A program made the translations under genes and the position numbers. The notes beneath the pieces are model-generated. The model was not told the origin of the DNA. It worked only from the letters and a program-made list of their open reading frames with translations, and did no database searches. Below are positions 1 to 11,773 of a stretch of 64,000 nt of DNA, piece after piece; position 1 is the first letter of the stretch, and each line of letters opens with the position of its first letter. The DNA is from Crambe crambe (taxonomy: Eukaryota; Porifera; Demospongiae; Poecilosclerida; Crambeidae). The stretch lies in the NCBI GenBank assembly GCA_963924555.1, contig OZ004596.1, forward strand, positions 4,474,139 through 4,538,138. Reading direction: 5' to 3'.

Positions 1-3000
1 CCCTGAAGGACATAAAGGAAAAGTGATACATTCCAATACCATCCATGAATTTGGAGATTTCAGAAATGGAGAGAGAATACCTCAGAATCACGATCGACGA
101 TCCAGTGAAGGTGGAGCATGCATTCCACTCTATTTAGCACAGGCTCAAGAGTCCAGTACAGCCCATAAGAATTACCCGAAGAATTCCAATTCTGGGACCA
201 ACTTGACAAGTGATTGGGTTGCAAGACTGCCTGAATTTGGAAGACGAGCGCGTTCATATACTGAACCAATGGCAACTCCAAACTACCTTCTCACAGAACA
301 ACAGAATAAGTCTCCATACAAGGCAAAAACTCAACCAGTTAATTTACAAGAATTGTCTAGAAGTACCAACAGTGTAAGGAACACCTCCATTATGGGCTCA
401 AATTCGGCCATTCCAGTTATCACTGTTGAACCACCTGTTCACCCTCCACTGGCCCTCACTAGTACACCAAAGAGGACTTCAACTCAGTCTTCCCCAATGG
501 CGTCTCCTTCAGATGTGAAGTCAGCTTCTATTGCTTGTCCTTCTCCAATCAGTGTTATGACACCAGAGAGCAAGGTCATTAAGGTCTACATGAATAAGGT
601 CCAGGAAGGTAAGTATGTGATCTGACAAAGTATGGTACAAGAATTGATTGGTATAGGAGTCTCCCCTTTATTATATACCAATTTTTTGAACTGCAGGTAG
701 CCTGTACAAGTCCTTTGTGGCCAATCCTGGTACTACAGCAGAGGACATAGTAGTCCAGGCACTAGTAAAAGCCAACATGGAGGGCAAGGACCCTGAAAAC
801 TACTGCATCGTGGAAGTGCCAATGGTCCCAAATGGTCAGTGATAATTAGTGGCATAGAGTGGAATCCTTCATAAAAAAAAGTTGATTCCCTAGAGGTGAA
901 ATACAAAATTTTCTGCTGACCAGCTAGCTAAATTAGAACACTTTTCTTAATTTGCATCTGAAATAGCTGAATAGTCTCTTCAGACACTTTATTTCGCAGC
1001 TTCTAAGCACAGCTTTTTCTATGCTCAAATCTTTAGGATCTCATCGCCATTTGACACCATCGGAGAGCATTACAGAATTCTTGAAGAAGCAACCACATGG
1101 CACTAGATATCGATTTGAGCTGAGGTGTAAGGAGAAATCAAAGTTAGTACCCAAAAGACTAGGAGCAGCAGGAGAAAAAAATGCTGATATACAGCCTCAG
1201 GATGATGAACAACTAATGCAGCTCAAATTTCATGTTCATTCACTGGAGAACAGGAACACAACATTGCAGAAACAGATTGATTCAATGGAGGTACAAATAA
1301 TTGGCTCCCGAGACCTCAAAGAACAGTTGGCTTCCCTACAAGAAGAACACTCTTCTCTCAGTGACCAGTACAAGAAGGAACGAGTCTCGCACAAGAAGGC
1401 CATACAGCAGTTACAGCAACAGCTGGATGAGGCTTCTCTTGCCAGGAGGAAGATGGAAGAGCAGCTGCTCTTGACTGGATCACCAGATTCCAGCAAGAGT
1501 CTACTTGAGGAAATCCAGTCCAAGTATGGCAAGGACATAAGCAGTTTGACTGTTGAGATTCGAGTGAAAGATAAATCACTTCAGGAAGCAAGAACAAGAA
1601 GAATCTCTTTGGTGAGACAATTCTATACTGCATACCCAATCCAATTAATGTTCAGCACAAAGTTTTTGTGGGTTGCATTGGTACAAGCCATAAACTTTTC
1701 ATATTGGTATACAAGCCATAAGGTTAACTTGAGTGCCTGTTGCAGCTTATTCTATTTTCAAGTCAGTCACACACAAAATATGTAGATAGAATAGTGGATC
1801 CACAAAGGTATCTTCATGCCTTAGCCCTGGAATCATGAAATTCTTCCCAATTTATAGGAAGAAGAAGTGAATATGCTCCATGAGAAGATCAAGGAAGTTG
1901 AGAACACTTCGCGACTGCTGACTGAGCAGAACAAACAGATCCACACACTGGAGTGGGATCTCGCTGTCAAAGAGAACACCATCCACAAACTCCTGGCAGA
2001 AAAGGAACAAGCTCAAGTGCTTGCCACCCAGGTATTGCATCGAATTGTGATGCTATGTACGATTTTCTACTTTCAAATGTGTGCTATTGTACAGTTGTGG
2101 GTGGAACCCTTAATTAAAACTCCCTTGATCAATCTCAAATTTCAAACACCAGCAGAGAGAGCAGGATAATCAGCTCTCTGTTAGTTAAGAATTGAGAAAG
2201 TTATAGTGAATGATCAAGGGGCAAGGTGAATGCAAATAGACATTTAGGACACTTTCATTCTGAGTCGAATCAGAATTTTTTTCTGGCCCCCCAAAAGAGA
2301 AAGTTCCGCTGTGTTTTAATTGCAGAGTCAAACTCTACAGAAGTCTCTTCAAACACTTGAGACCAAGTCTAAACAGCAGCAGGAGCTTTCCAATCGTCAA
2401 GTGAAGGAGCTCAAAGAGCACTTGGATCGAGTTCTACTGGAGAGCACACAGAGAGACCAGATGGTTCAGGCACTGAGAAAGGAAAGAGATCGCCTAGTCA
2501 GAGAAAATGAAACAAAGGTGAAATTTCAGAATAAGAGGCCTAGAATCTTTATGGGGGAAAAAAGTGTGGTTCCAACAATAACAATATAGCTACACGCACG
2601 TACTATAGCTCTGGTTCTTAGAGGTATAATGTATTACAATACACTGATACTGATACGGTCACACTGATATAACACTGACACTGATACTGTCACACTGATA
2701 CTGATACTGTCACATTGATATAATACTGATACTGATACGGTCACATTGATATAACACTGATACTGATACCGACACTGTCACACTGATATAATACTGATAC
2801 TGGTGTGTTGTATATTGCACAGGATGCTTTAATCACCAGTCTAGAAGCAGATCTCACTAGCTATGAATCTCTTCAAACCCTCTCAGCCAGTGAAAGTTCC
2901 CGCATCCAGAGCCTGCAGAGGTCCATCTCAGTCCATGAAGTGGCAATAGCCTCACTAAAAGGAGAGTTCCAGAGACAGAATGTTGAACTATTGGCATCAG

Positions 3001-5138
3001 AGGAGGAGGTGTCCAAGTTAAGAATGGCATTAGCCAAGAAGGTGAGTCACTACAAGATGTGTGGTCAGCATAATAGCCAAAGGGGAAATTAAATTCAAAT
3101 GATGTCTTCTTTTAGGAAGAGCAACTCTCTTTACTCAATTCAAATGAGGATACGCTCTCTCCACACAAGTAAGTGATACATACAGTAAAGCAGCCTCCAT
3201 TCTGTAGCACATGCATGGATACTTGACAAAGTGTTTTGTGTATAAAGGTCATCTGTGTACACCTGTTTCGCCCATCAACCTCGCCACTCCCTCATCACCG
3301 CCCACATCCTCCCCCCAGACAAAGATGACGAAGAGGAGCAGGAGACGGAGAAGGAGAAAGAGGAGGGAGAAGCAAGGGCAAATGAGGATGTAGGGATCAA
3401 GGTGACAACCTTTCCTGGTGAGATTCAAGGGTGCGTCATTGTACATACTGACGAGCACGTGGAAACTCATGGCCTGCTTGCAGGAGACAGGTTTGTTGTT
3501 TTTGCATGTTGAATGTAGATTTTGTTGAGCAGCTTCAGACCAGTAAGAATGAGCAGTGATAGAGTCATATAAATAAATACTGTAGAGATCTTTTTTATTC
3601 CAGTCTTAAATCACATTATTATTCATAGCTACTGCATAATGGGCTACAGTTCAACCCCAAAATCGCATACCCAATAAATCCCTCTAATTATTGTAGGATA
3701 ATAGAGGTCAACAATCATGATGTGACAACCAAATCACCACGTGAGACCAGCAAGCTCCTCCAGCACCACTACTGTTCCTCGGGAGGACTCAGGATCGTGG
3801 TGGCACGAATCCTTGAAGACGAGGACAAGAAAGAAGACAGTTCTGCTAATATCATAGAGAGATACCATAAGTTGAACTCGTCTCTGAGTGTTCGTCTTGA
3901 GTCACAGAATGCCGAAGTGGAGCACTGGAGACAAGAATGCAATCGGTTAGAAAGATAATGTGGTAGCATACACGCATATTCCCTTTCAGAAAGGCCTGGA
4001 AACAAGGGCTGATTATCGTGATTCAACACAGTGACAGGTAGACCCTCTACCAAAGTTACTAGCTATCTCCCCTCTACTAGGCACTTGGCTTCAATTCCTT
4101 CTTCTTTTTTTTCAGAGAATAATTATTTGTAGTAAATTCAGCCTCTCTGTCAGCACTGTTAGAGGGCAGCCCCTAAGCTTCTAAGTAGGTACCAATTTAT
4201 CATTTTTGTATAGGCTGAAGTCTGAAATTCTCAAGTATTCCACCTCACAAAAGGTACATGTGTTAGCTACTTCAAGAGTCATAATTGTAACTAACAAAAC
4301 ACAATGTCTATAGGATAAAAACACAGAGATAAAGTACCTGAAAGCCACAAATCAAGATCTCAAGGAACAGGTTTGATACTAAGATTTTTAGGGTACGATG
4401 CATTGAATGACCAATGCCATATGCACTTATGTTTTCACAGCTGGAAGAGGCAAAGAAGTCGATGAAGCAGTGTCTAGATGAACTTGAAGGCAGCACGGCA
4501 GAACAACACTATCACAAATCATTAGAAATGGTGGAGGAAGCTCTGAAGGAACGAGAAAGAGAGGTTGCAAGGATGAAAGCAGCTGAGAAAGCAAGGGTAT
4601 GTATACATTATATTAGTGGAACCTCCAATTAAAGGACATTCTGAAAGGGGACAACCCTGAAAAAAAGAAAAGATGACTCCTCATTTTTAAATATTCCTCC
4701 AGATTGCCGAGCTTAAGAAACTGAAGAAGCAGAAAGAGAAGGCAGTGAAGACAGTGAGACAATATGCTGTCAATATGGAGGACCTGAAAGAAGTTTTGCC
4801 ACAGCACAGGACTAAGTCAGACAACTTGAGCAGTGTGTCCAGAACTGAGATGGTAGCCACTGTCCGTGCCCTGGAGGACGATCTGGTGCATCATAAGGCC
4901 TACCTAGACCAGCTTTTGACTATAGTCATCGATCAAAACCCTCAACTGCTTACTATGATTGGGGAAGCACAGAAAATGAGGTAATGAATATCATACCAAT
5001 GCTATAGTTACCAGCATAAGTTCAAAGTGCATGGAATTGCTAGCTACACACTCTAAAACATGCAGCATTTTTTTAGAAAAAAAATTTATCTATAATTTTT
5101 GTAGGGACAAGATGGAGGAGGATGACAGCTGGTGTTAA
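1..5138 (+). CDS. RA - coiled-coil - PDZ - Rab11-FIP-like protein (5' partial)
   Basis: The reading frame is open from base 2, so the start lies upstream. I trace 14 exons: <1-608, 697-834, 1037-1611, 1858-2031, 2326-2517, 2823-3041, 3116-3168, 3248-3490, 3697-3945, 4214-4253, 4314-4370, 4441-4596, 4703-4980, 5105-5138 (TAA). Order: a Ser/Thr/Pro-rich N-terminal part; a Ras-association-type domain across exons 1-3 (KVIKVYMNKVQEG, then SLYKSFVANPGTTAEDIV); long Gln/Glu/Lys coiled coils (exons 3-6); an acidic linker; a PDZ domain in exons 8-9 (GLLAGDR then IIEVNNHDV); more coiled coil; and near the C-terminus YLDQLLTIVIDQNPQLL, which resembles the Rab11-binding helix of Rab11-FIPs. Exon 8 must use the acceptor at 3247, because the stronger-looking CCCCCAG near 3319 shifts the frame to a stop. 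Probably a membrane-traffic or polarity adaptor for small GTPases (inference). I do not recognise a named orthologue. Confidence 0.8.
2641..2803. repeat. Intronic tandem repeat (ACTGATA-type)
   Basis: About three imperfect copies of a roughly 50-bp unit built from ACTGATAC, GGTCACA and TTGATATAA words. It lies in the intron between the exons ending at 2517 and starting at 2823, right before the acceptor. Confidence 0.8.
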
Positions 5139-5659
5139 TTTCAACTCAACATACAATAAAATTTACAATAGTGATACAATGATACCATAGCTTTAGAGTT
5201 AATATTATTTTTGGCTGAATAAAAAAAGTATTATGGACCGTTCAACTTCAATTCCCAACAATCCTTATCATTAAAAATATTTTTTTTAATTTTTATTAGA
5301 ATGACAGCTATAATCCATTAAGCTAAAGTAATTATATCGCTGGAAGCTATTCTTGACTGGTGGGATCAACGGTTGAATTTCCCCTGTGTGATACATTATG
5401 CTCTTACAGGGGAAATTCAATCCCAGCACAAAGGGACTGGAGAACTTGCATACATGCATTCATGGGAAGTAATCTGGCAGATCAAGTTAAAAATTAGTTT
5501 ACGCAAAATATATTCACTTGTTATCCGGTCAAAGTTTAAGGTGTAAAGAGTATTTATAATTTGATCACAAGATTCTATGAATATTATTCACATGCTATAA
5601 AAGAGTTAGCCATATTTTGCTGATCAAATCAATAAGCAACCAACAAAGAGAGAACTACA
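5139..5659. other. Intergenic, AT-rich, with one hairpin
   Basis: Spacer between the RA/PDZ gene and the first ubiquitin-like gene. An AATAAA-like AATAAAA lies at about 5155, just past the stop codon, and may be the polyadenylation signal. The only clear structure is the inverted repeat at 5373-5421. Confidence 0.5.
5373..5421. repeat. Strong inverted repeat / hairpin
   Basis: The arm TTGAATTTCCCCTGT (5373-5387) is perfectly matched by ACAGGGGAAATTCAA (5406-5420), with an 18-nt loop. One further partial match extends the stem. It may be a foldback remnant or part of a structured RNA. The stem is shorter than a usual miRNA precursor. Confidence 0.65.
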
Positions 5660-6579
5660 ATGATGGCTCTCAAGGATCTTCTAGTTGAAGTAAAGTACAA
5701 ATCAACATGTGGTGGTGGCGGCGGTGACTATCTCCCTTTGGGCACGCATACAGTGAAAGTCAAGTTTACAGACAGCCTGAGAAAGGTGAAAAAACATATA
5801 ACAGAGAGTCTAGACGTTCAAGGAAAGTTGCAGTACAAAGGACGGAACTTAGAAGACTATTTGCAAAGAAAGCTGGCTGATATCATGGAAGAGGAGTCGT
5901 TATTACATTTGATCACTGATTCAAGACCAAAAGAATTAACACAATACGATATCGAAGTTCGTATACTTAAAGACTCTGAGACCAGGATTGAAAAAATTAA
6001 AGTTGTACGAATAACAACTATAAATAAGTTAAGGTACAAGATTCAAAACAATTTTGGTATACCTCTTGAGGAGCAGTCTATAGTACAGCTTGATCAGCAA
6101 AATGATACCGAGATTCAATGCCAACTTGGTACTAATGTGATGCAACTGAAGCAACCCATTATACTGCTGGTAAAGTTTAGTGGAAGTCCACCCAAACAGA
6201 CATATAAAAGGACACTTTCCAGAAGAAACGATATCAGTAGAGGTACGCCTTATGATACAAGATCACTTGGAAAAAGAAAGGCTTATGGATCTTCATCCAT
6301 ACACCCTAAAGTACTACCAAAAATAAAAGAAAAACCAGGTTAAATGCTATACTGCTTTAAAGTTTAGAATATACTGGTGATAATTGTATTTCAGAAAGAG
6401 AAGAGCATCAGAACCAGTGCTCAGTACCGGTGCAAGAAGTTACATTCACAGCAATGCATGAACTAGGGAAAAATCTTGAAGGACTGAAGGTTGATAAAAC
6501 CAAAGGTTTAATGATAACATGTATGAGAAGTGAGGAGGAAACAGATAAAATAGAGATAACAAGTAAGTCTTCAATATAG
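5660..6579 (+). CDS. Ubiquitin-like-fold protein 1
   Basis: Two exons: 5660-6338 and 6395-6579, with a phase-1 intron (GTTAAA...TTTCAG) and a TAG stop, giving about 287 residues. After a Gly-rich loop (CGGGGGDYL), residues about 25-85 look like a ubiquitin-like domain (HTVKVKFTDSLRKVKKHI, then LQYKGRNLED). A second ubiquitin-like stretch spans about 92-170 (YDIEVRILKDSETRIEKIKV, INKLRYKIQNNFGIP). The tail is basic and disordered. There is no C-terminal GlyGly, so conjugation is unlikely. A dual Ubl protein could be an adaptor or signalling protein, but the fold call rests on pattern only. The next gene has the same layout and a phase-1 intron, which suggests tandem duplication. Confidence 0.7.
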
Positions 6580-6870
6580 AGTATAGTTTAAACCATCAAG
6601 TGATACGCTGCACTATTCATGCAGGCAAACTGGTGAACAGATCAAAATGCAAACTGGACTAAAAATTGCTGACAAGTTATAATGAATATGTACAATTTAT
6701 AATGAATTCAACTCTTTAGCCACCATGAACGTATTTATTATGGGGATTTACCGGGGTAATTCCATGCAGGTGGCTGCATGGTAGCTGTTAAAGCGATTAT
6801 TATACCATAGTTTATATTGACATGTAGTTTAGTCTTCAGTGAGCTGTAGAGTAGTTCATTATTAGCTAAA

Positions 6871-8314
6871 ATGGCTCATCGAAGCAATAATATACGTTTA
6901 AAGTTAGCATGTACAACTAATGGTAGAATAGTAAGCTTATATAACATTCCTCAGTCGACTCGAGTGAAAGTATTACTAGACTATATGAAACAAGTACTAC
7001 ATATTGATGGATCTCTATATTTCGGAGAAAAACAAGTTAACTCTCAACAAACTCTTCAAGAACTTACTAAAGAGGGAGAAATCATTCTGGAATTAACGGT
7101 GAAAGTGAGAAATTACATAAGGATACTAGGACTGTTACATGACGTGAGCATAGTTCTCCCCAACAAGCAAAGAAAAATTTTAAAACTCCCTGATGACATG
7201 TCAGTTGAACTATTGAAGTTTGTTATCCAAACTGAACTCGGAATTGAAGATTTTGTGCTTTATAAAACTGTTGATATGAGGTGGGAGAAAGACAATTATC
7301 CTACCTGTGTCTGCAACAAAACTGAAGTAGAAGGTTTACTGATTATCTCCCCATGTAATTATGATCAAGATGAGGGCAAACTGCTACAAAACATTTCGTC
7401 TCCATCTTCTTCCATTCCAAAGCCATTTTTTTCCCCGTTTGGAAGTGACTCACCGCCTCAAAACAGGGATAAAGGTTTGTGTACATGTCATAACTCCAAT
7501 AGCAGAAATTCAACTACGTATAATGTATAATTATAGTAATTATAGGTGAAGATGCTGTTTCTACTCAGTACTATGGTAAGTTGGGTCAGCTGGTATAGCT
7601 ACACATACAGATAGACTTCATCCCTTAATTGACTTTCTGTAGCTACAGCATTACCCCAGCTGGTTAAGGAGAGTAAATATCCAGGGAGAAGTACAAAACT
7701 CTTCCCTCAGCTTCCAGGTACATGATTATTATAGCTACGAAAGAAGTGACTGCTATTTCTTCTATGACTACAATAGATAGTGATCACTCAACATCACCAT
7801 ATACTGGCTTTCAAAAACAACTTGGTAGGTCCCTAGCTATAGTCAGTTTTGTTGTTGTTGTTGTTGTTGTTGTTGTTTTTAATCAATAAGCTCTCACATT
7901 GTGTTGGAACTCTAGCTACAGCTTTTAGGGTCACTAAAAACATCAGATACTCCTGACCTCTGCACTCGTTTCTTTAACACAGTGACTACAGTGTATAATT
8001 ATTAATTTTTTCCCCCCAGTTTATACACATCCCACTAAATTACCACAAATACGGACACGTAAGTGGAATAAATCAAGATTGTGTTGTGAATGTGAATAAT
8101 TGATTACAGGAGGATGCACAACTGCACTTCGGCCTCCTGAAGATTCAAAATTACTTCCACCGATTCTAAATGGTATGATCACATGCCCTAGCCCCTAGCC
8201 CTCATAACTCCAGTACATAATAATGATAAACCACTTTTACTTCCCATTACAGCTAAAACACAAAGAAGCCCTCCCCAACGTCTTAATAAAAGCAAAAAGA
8301 TATCATATTTGTAA
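6871..8314 (+). CDS. Ubiquitin-like-fold protein 2
   Basis: The first exon starts at ATG 6871 and ends near 7474 (AACAGGGATAAAG|GTTTGT). It is followed by small exons, all in phase 1: about 7546-7576, 7642-7717, 7776-7824, 8020-8059, 8110-8171 and 8253-8314 (TAA). Residues 1-75 resemble a ubiquitin-like domain (MAHRSNNIRLKLACTTNGRI, then VLLDYMKQVLHIDG and LYFGEKQVNSQQTLQEL). A second, weaker repeat follows at about 85-165. The rest is Pro/Ser/Lys-rich and probably disordered, ending in a basic KSKKISYL tail. The mini-exons were chained on matching phase and splice sites, so individual ones could be wrong. No function can be assigned. It is a likely paralogue of the upstream gene, from which it is separated by about 290 bp. 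Confidence 0.65.
7853..7877. repeat. (GTT)n microsatellite
   Basis: About eight GTT units in an intron of the second ubiquitin-like gene. Confidence 0.9.
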
Positions 8315-8484
8315 GGATTTATATAGTGCACCTATATGATACAAACTACCCTCTTTTTATTATATTATAGAACTCTAACGAAAAAAGATTGACAAGAGCA
8401 AGTCATCAATTTTTGCTCCATATATTATCATACACCTGGGGATTGCATATGCAAATGAACGAACCAATTCTTTTAAGGTTCTTC

Positions 8485-8489
<5 letters not shown>

Positions 8490-8525
<36 letters not shown>
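8490..8525. repeat. Poly-T tract
   Basis: An uninterrupted run of about 36 T between the convergent ubiquitin-like gene 2 and EXOSC9. It may be the A-tail of a retroposed sequence on the minus strand or simple slippage. No element body is recognisable beside it. Confidence 0.9.
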
Positions 8526-8529
<4 letters not shown>

Positions 8530-8551
8530 AAAAATTAATAATAATATAACT

Positions 8552-10891
8552 TTAACTCTTACTTATTCCTTTCTTCTTACCCCTAACAATTATTGTGCTC
8601 TCAGATTTGGTGCCAGCACCTCCTACACCTACACCATTTCTTCCTTTTTTCTTGGTCTTCTTTGAAGGACCTTTCTTGGAAACAGATCCACCACTGCCAA
8701 CCGTTCTTTTCTCTTTCTCAGTGACACTTGCTAGACTCTCACTGGACTCTGCCAGCTTTGACAGCCCAGCATTACTCGACTCTGAGGTTTGTGCTATGTC
8801 ACTACCAGTCAGTTCTACAGTCTCTTCTTCTTCAGAGTCTGAATCAGATCCCTTCTTAGAATGGATCGCTAACGTTCCAACACTTTCACCAGTAGCCACA
8901 GCAGTCATGGGGGAGCCACTCTTCTTTCTTTCTTGAGTACATTCTTTGGTTGCTGGTTCTCTCTTGGAGAAATCCATGGAGTCTATCAGCTCCCATGTGT
9001 TCTCCCCACCCAAGCCAGTTAGTTCAGCTGTATTAGGTCCCTATAGTGATAGAACGCAAACAAAAAACACAGCAATACTCTTTGAAGAGTCTAGGAAGAA
9101 TTAAATAAGAAAGAAGAGATCTGTAGCTCCACACTGAATAATGTTTATCGATTCTGGAGAACCTAGCCTGTTTGATTTATGAACTGCTACAATTTACTAG
9201 GAGATATTTTTAAGATTAATTTTGGTGATACAAGTGAGAATTTATCAGTTACCAAGCGGTTAACTTGAACTGTTTTTGCCAAGCTGTCATCCTCCATGGG
9301 TTCCGCTTCCTCCTCCCCTTTCATCGTAAGATGATCTTGAAGGACTTCCTCGCTAATTTCCTCCTTCCCTCGCTTATTCTCTAAAATACTCTCAAATTCT
9401 CTAAAATTGATACCCATCTGAAATAAAAAATAAGGACGAAGAATTTGATGATCAACTTACTGTGATGAATTTAAGCCTTTCTCAGCCATTACTTTTTTGA
9501 TCAGCTCAGTGATTTCCACACACTTTACAGCTGCTATCTGAGTGGACCTCATCACCTTTATGAAACAATACATCAGTGAGGTGAGCAAATACAAGAATGC
9601 GGATCCCATATTTATTACTTGTTCTGGCAAGATTGCCACACCTCCAGTCATCTGGAGGACACAAATCTCTCTATGGATATTCATTCCCACCACCAACTTC
9701 CCTTCCATCACTTGCTCCTCTTCCAGTGAAGGGTCCACCAATGTATACTCTCTACATACTGTCATATGTAATTTAAGAGCTCAATATTTGGCAAGATGTC
9801 TTACCCATCTGAGAAGAAGGCAAATGTGAAGCAAAGAGGCATGTTATGAACACTTAGTGGTACTGGGTCTCTTTCAGATAGTGGGTGCTGAGGTAAACAA
9901 GTTAGTCTTTAAAAAACCATTTATAACTTGGAATAATGTGTAGTACTCCTGCAATGATTCTTAATAGTGCACATTCAAAGGGCTTAGGTATGTAAACATC
10001 AAAACGAGTTAGGTGATTCAAATGTCATGAATTATGACTTCTTTGTGTGTCTAAACAATGCATCTGCTGGTCGTGCTCAGTGCTCCTTGATTAGCGTTTC
10101 AAATGTTCACTCTCAGCAAGGCTAAAAGCCTTTGATTGATCTCACTGTTCTTGTGCTTTCCTGATGTCTGGCATCTCATGTCTGGCCGGTGATGTCTAAC
10201 CAGTTGATCGGCTGGCCTGTAGTCTTTGTTCTCCTGGTAAGCTCTCAGCTCAGATTGTTGTCTCAAATGACCATATTCAAAGGATATAGTTTTGTTCTAG
10301 GCTTTCCTGTGCCAGGCTGATCATCTGGCCTGTAGTGTTTGTTCCTACTCATCATGGCTCTCCTACTCAAATGATTATGACTTCATCTAGACTGTTGTCT
10401 CTGCTGTTTTTGTCTTAGATTTTTGCACCTGATGCTTCTGTTCCTTACTTTCCTTCTGTTCTCTGAGGTTTGTACATGTTTGTCTTGAATCTACCACTGA
10501 AGTAACAGCTGTCTCGATGGCACATGTAATTCTTCACACATGCATGAACGCGCGGTGTGCTACATACGTACCATAGATGCTTCAAGCACTGTGCCTCCCC
10601 TCCCCCCCAAATGGGCCTGGATATGAGTACTCAGGCCTATAAGAAGGCTAGTGGCTGCACTTACTATGGTTGCTTCTTCTCCTATCACTGTCACATCAGG
10701 TCGTCTGTAAGTAAGACACACAGACAGAATGGTTACACACAATACTGAACTGCATTTCTGTTCTTTACCTGAAGTGCTTCAGAGCAGTGATGCTTGCAAT
10801 GCATGCACAATCGATCATATTGCCACAGTGATCCAGGATATGTACATCTATCCTGATCTCCCATACCTGCAAAAATTAGGATGCTTCATAA

Positions 10892-10937
<46 letters not shown>

Positions 10938-11636
10938 CTCCCTCCCTCCCTCCAATGTAGCTAACTAAATTCAATGGTCACCTTTTGACCGGCTATAATG
11001 CAAAGAGACTCAGTGTCAACAGCTCTGGATTCCTTCTGGGATCTTTCCAAGATTCTACTGATCTCCACAGCTGCAGTAGACTGCCTAGAGAAAGGAACGG
11101 AACACACTTAGCTTCTTTTTGTCACTTAAATAATTTTTTACTTACTTTCCAACTTCGAAGGACGGGGAAGCCATGGGTGATAGTTCAACGTTGAAGAAGA
11201 GCACTCCTTCTGTCGGACGCTGGGGTTTTGGTGCTATCACTCGACAAGACACACGAGCCAAAACTCTACAAATATACTTGAGTAAGGCCTTTCAACCAAG
11301 GAATGTTGGATAGGTCTTTTTTTAAGCAGTAGGTATCAGAGTTTAAAATTGGAAGCTTGTTATTTAAGTAGTTCAGCATGAGCAAAAAAATTACTGCATA
11401 CAAAGTATTCTTCTTACCTAGTCCTTCCTAAAGTCACTTCCACATGGCCAGGTTCCTTACCCAGAGTAATCTTAATCTCCCTATAATCATACACTTCCCT
11501 GCCATCAATTCTCTGATAAGAGATATCAGTCATATTATATAATTGTGCTCTATTCACTTACTTCACTTTCCTTGATGGCTTCTAAGATGAATTTCCTCTC
11601 ACAGAGGCTCACTACAGGGTCCTTGCTCCGATTCAT
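8552..11636 (-). CDS. EXOSC9: Exosome complex component RRP45
   Basis: RNase PH-fold ring subunit of the RNA exosome, which processes and degrades RNA in nucleus and cytoplasm. I trace 11 exons on the minus strand: 11562-11636, 11418-11512, 11146-11265, 10982-11084, 10769-10866, 10665-10704, 9805-9887, 9619-9751, 9461-9537, 9253-9400, 8552-9040. All phases fit, giving about 486 residues (human is about 440). The start MNRSKDPVVSLCERKFIL, RIDGREVYDYREIKI, GVLFFNVELSPMASP, HFRRPDVTV, ERDPVPLSVHNMPLC and KCVEITELI match the family along its length. The C-terminal exon is acidic/Ser-rich, then Lys-rich (KKTKKKGRN), as in animal orthologues. Exon 6 has only 40 nt. Exon 10 must use the second of two close acceptors (see findings). 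The gene shares a promoter region with TUFM. Confidence 0.93.
9888..10664 (-). repeat. Long EXOSC9 intron with a diverged internal duplication
   Basis: This intron is much longer than its neighbours. Two diverged copies of a module of about 130 bp occur near 10190-10300 and 10310-10400. Each contains a form of CTGGCCTGTAGT followed by TTTGTTC and a TCTCAAATGA/CTCAAATGA word. No coding capacity. Confidence 0.45.
10894..10953. repeat. (TC)n / (CCCT)n microsatellite
   Basis: A TC run followed by CCCTCC units, inside an EXOSC9 intron. Confidence 0.9.
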
Positions 11637-11773
11637 TCCTATAGCTTTTTAGCTTTCGCTTGCCATGTGGAGGTTAGCTCGAAATAAAGCGCACCAGTAA
11701 ACACGTGGTTTTAGTAAACTAAGTAAACGGCTTTCTGCATATTCTACTCGTGCCACGTGGTCGGGGAAGTGAG
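11637..11773. promoter_or_regulatory. Bidirectional promoter region EXOSC9/TUFM
   Basis: Only 137 bp separate the divergent start codons of EXOSC9 (11636) and TUFM (11774). Both 5' UTRs and promoters must lie here or overlap the genes. Two CACGTGG words (about 11703 and 11754) are E-box-like. No TATA box is evident, which fits a housekeeping divergent promoter. Confidence 0.6.

Noticed and set aside
8595-8936. Plus-strand 113-codon frame
   Set aside because: Antisense of the Ser/Lys-rich last exon of EXOSC9.
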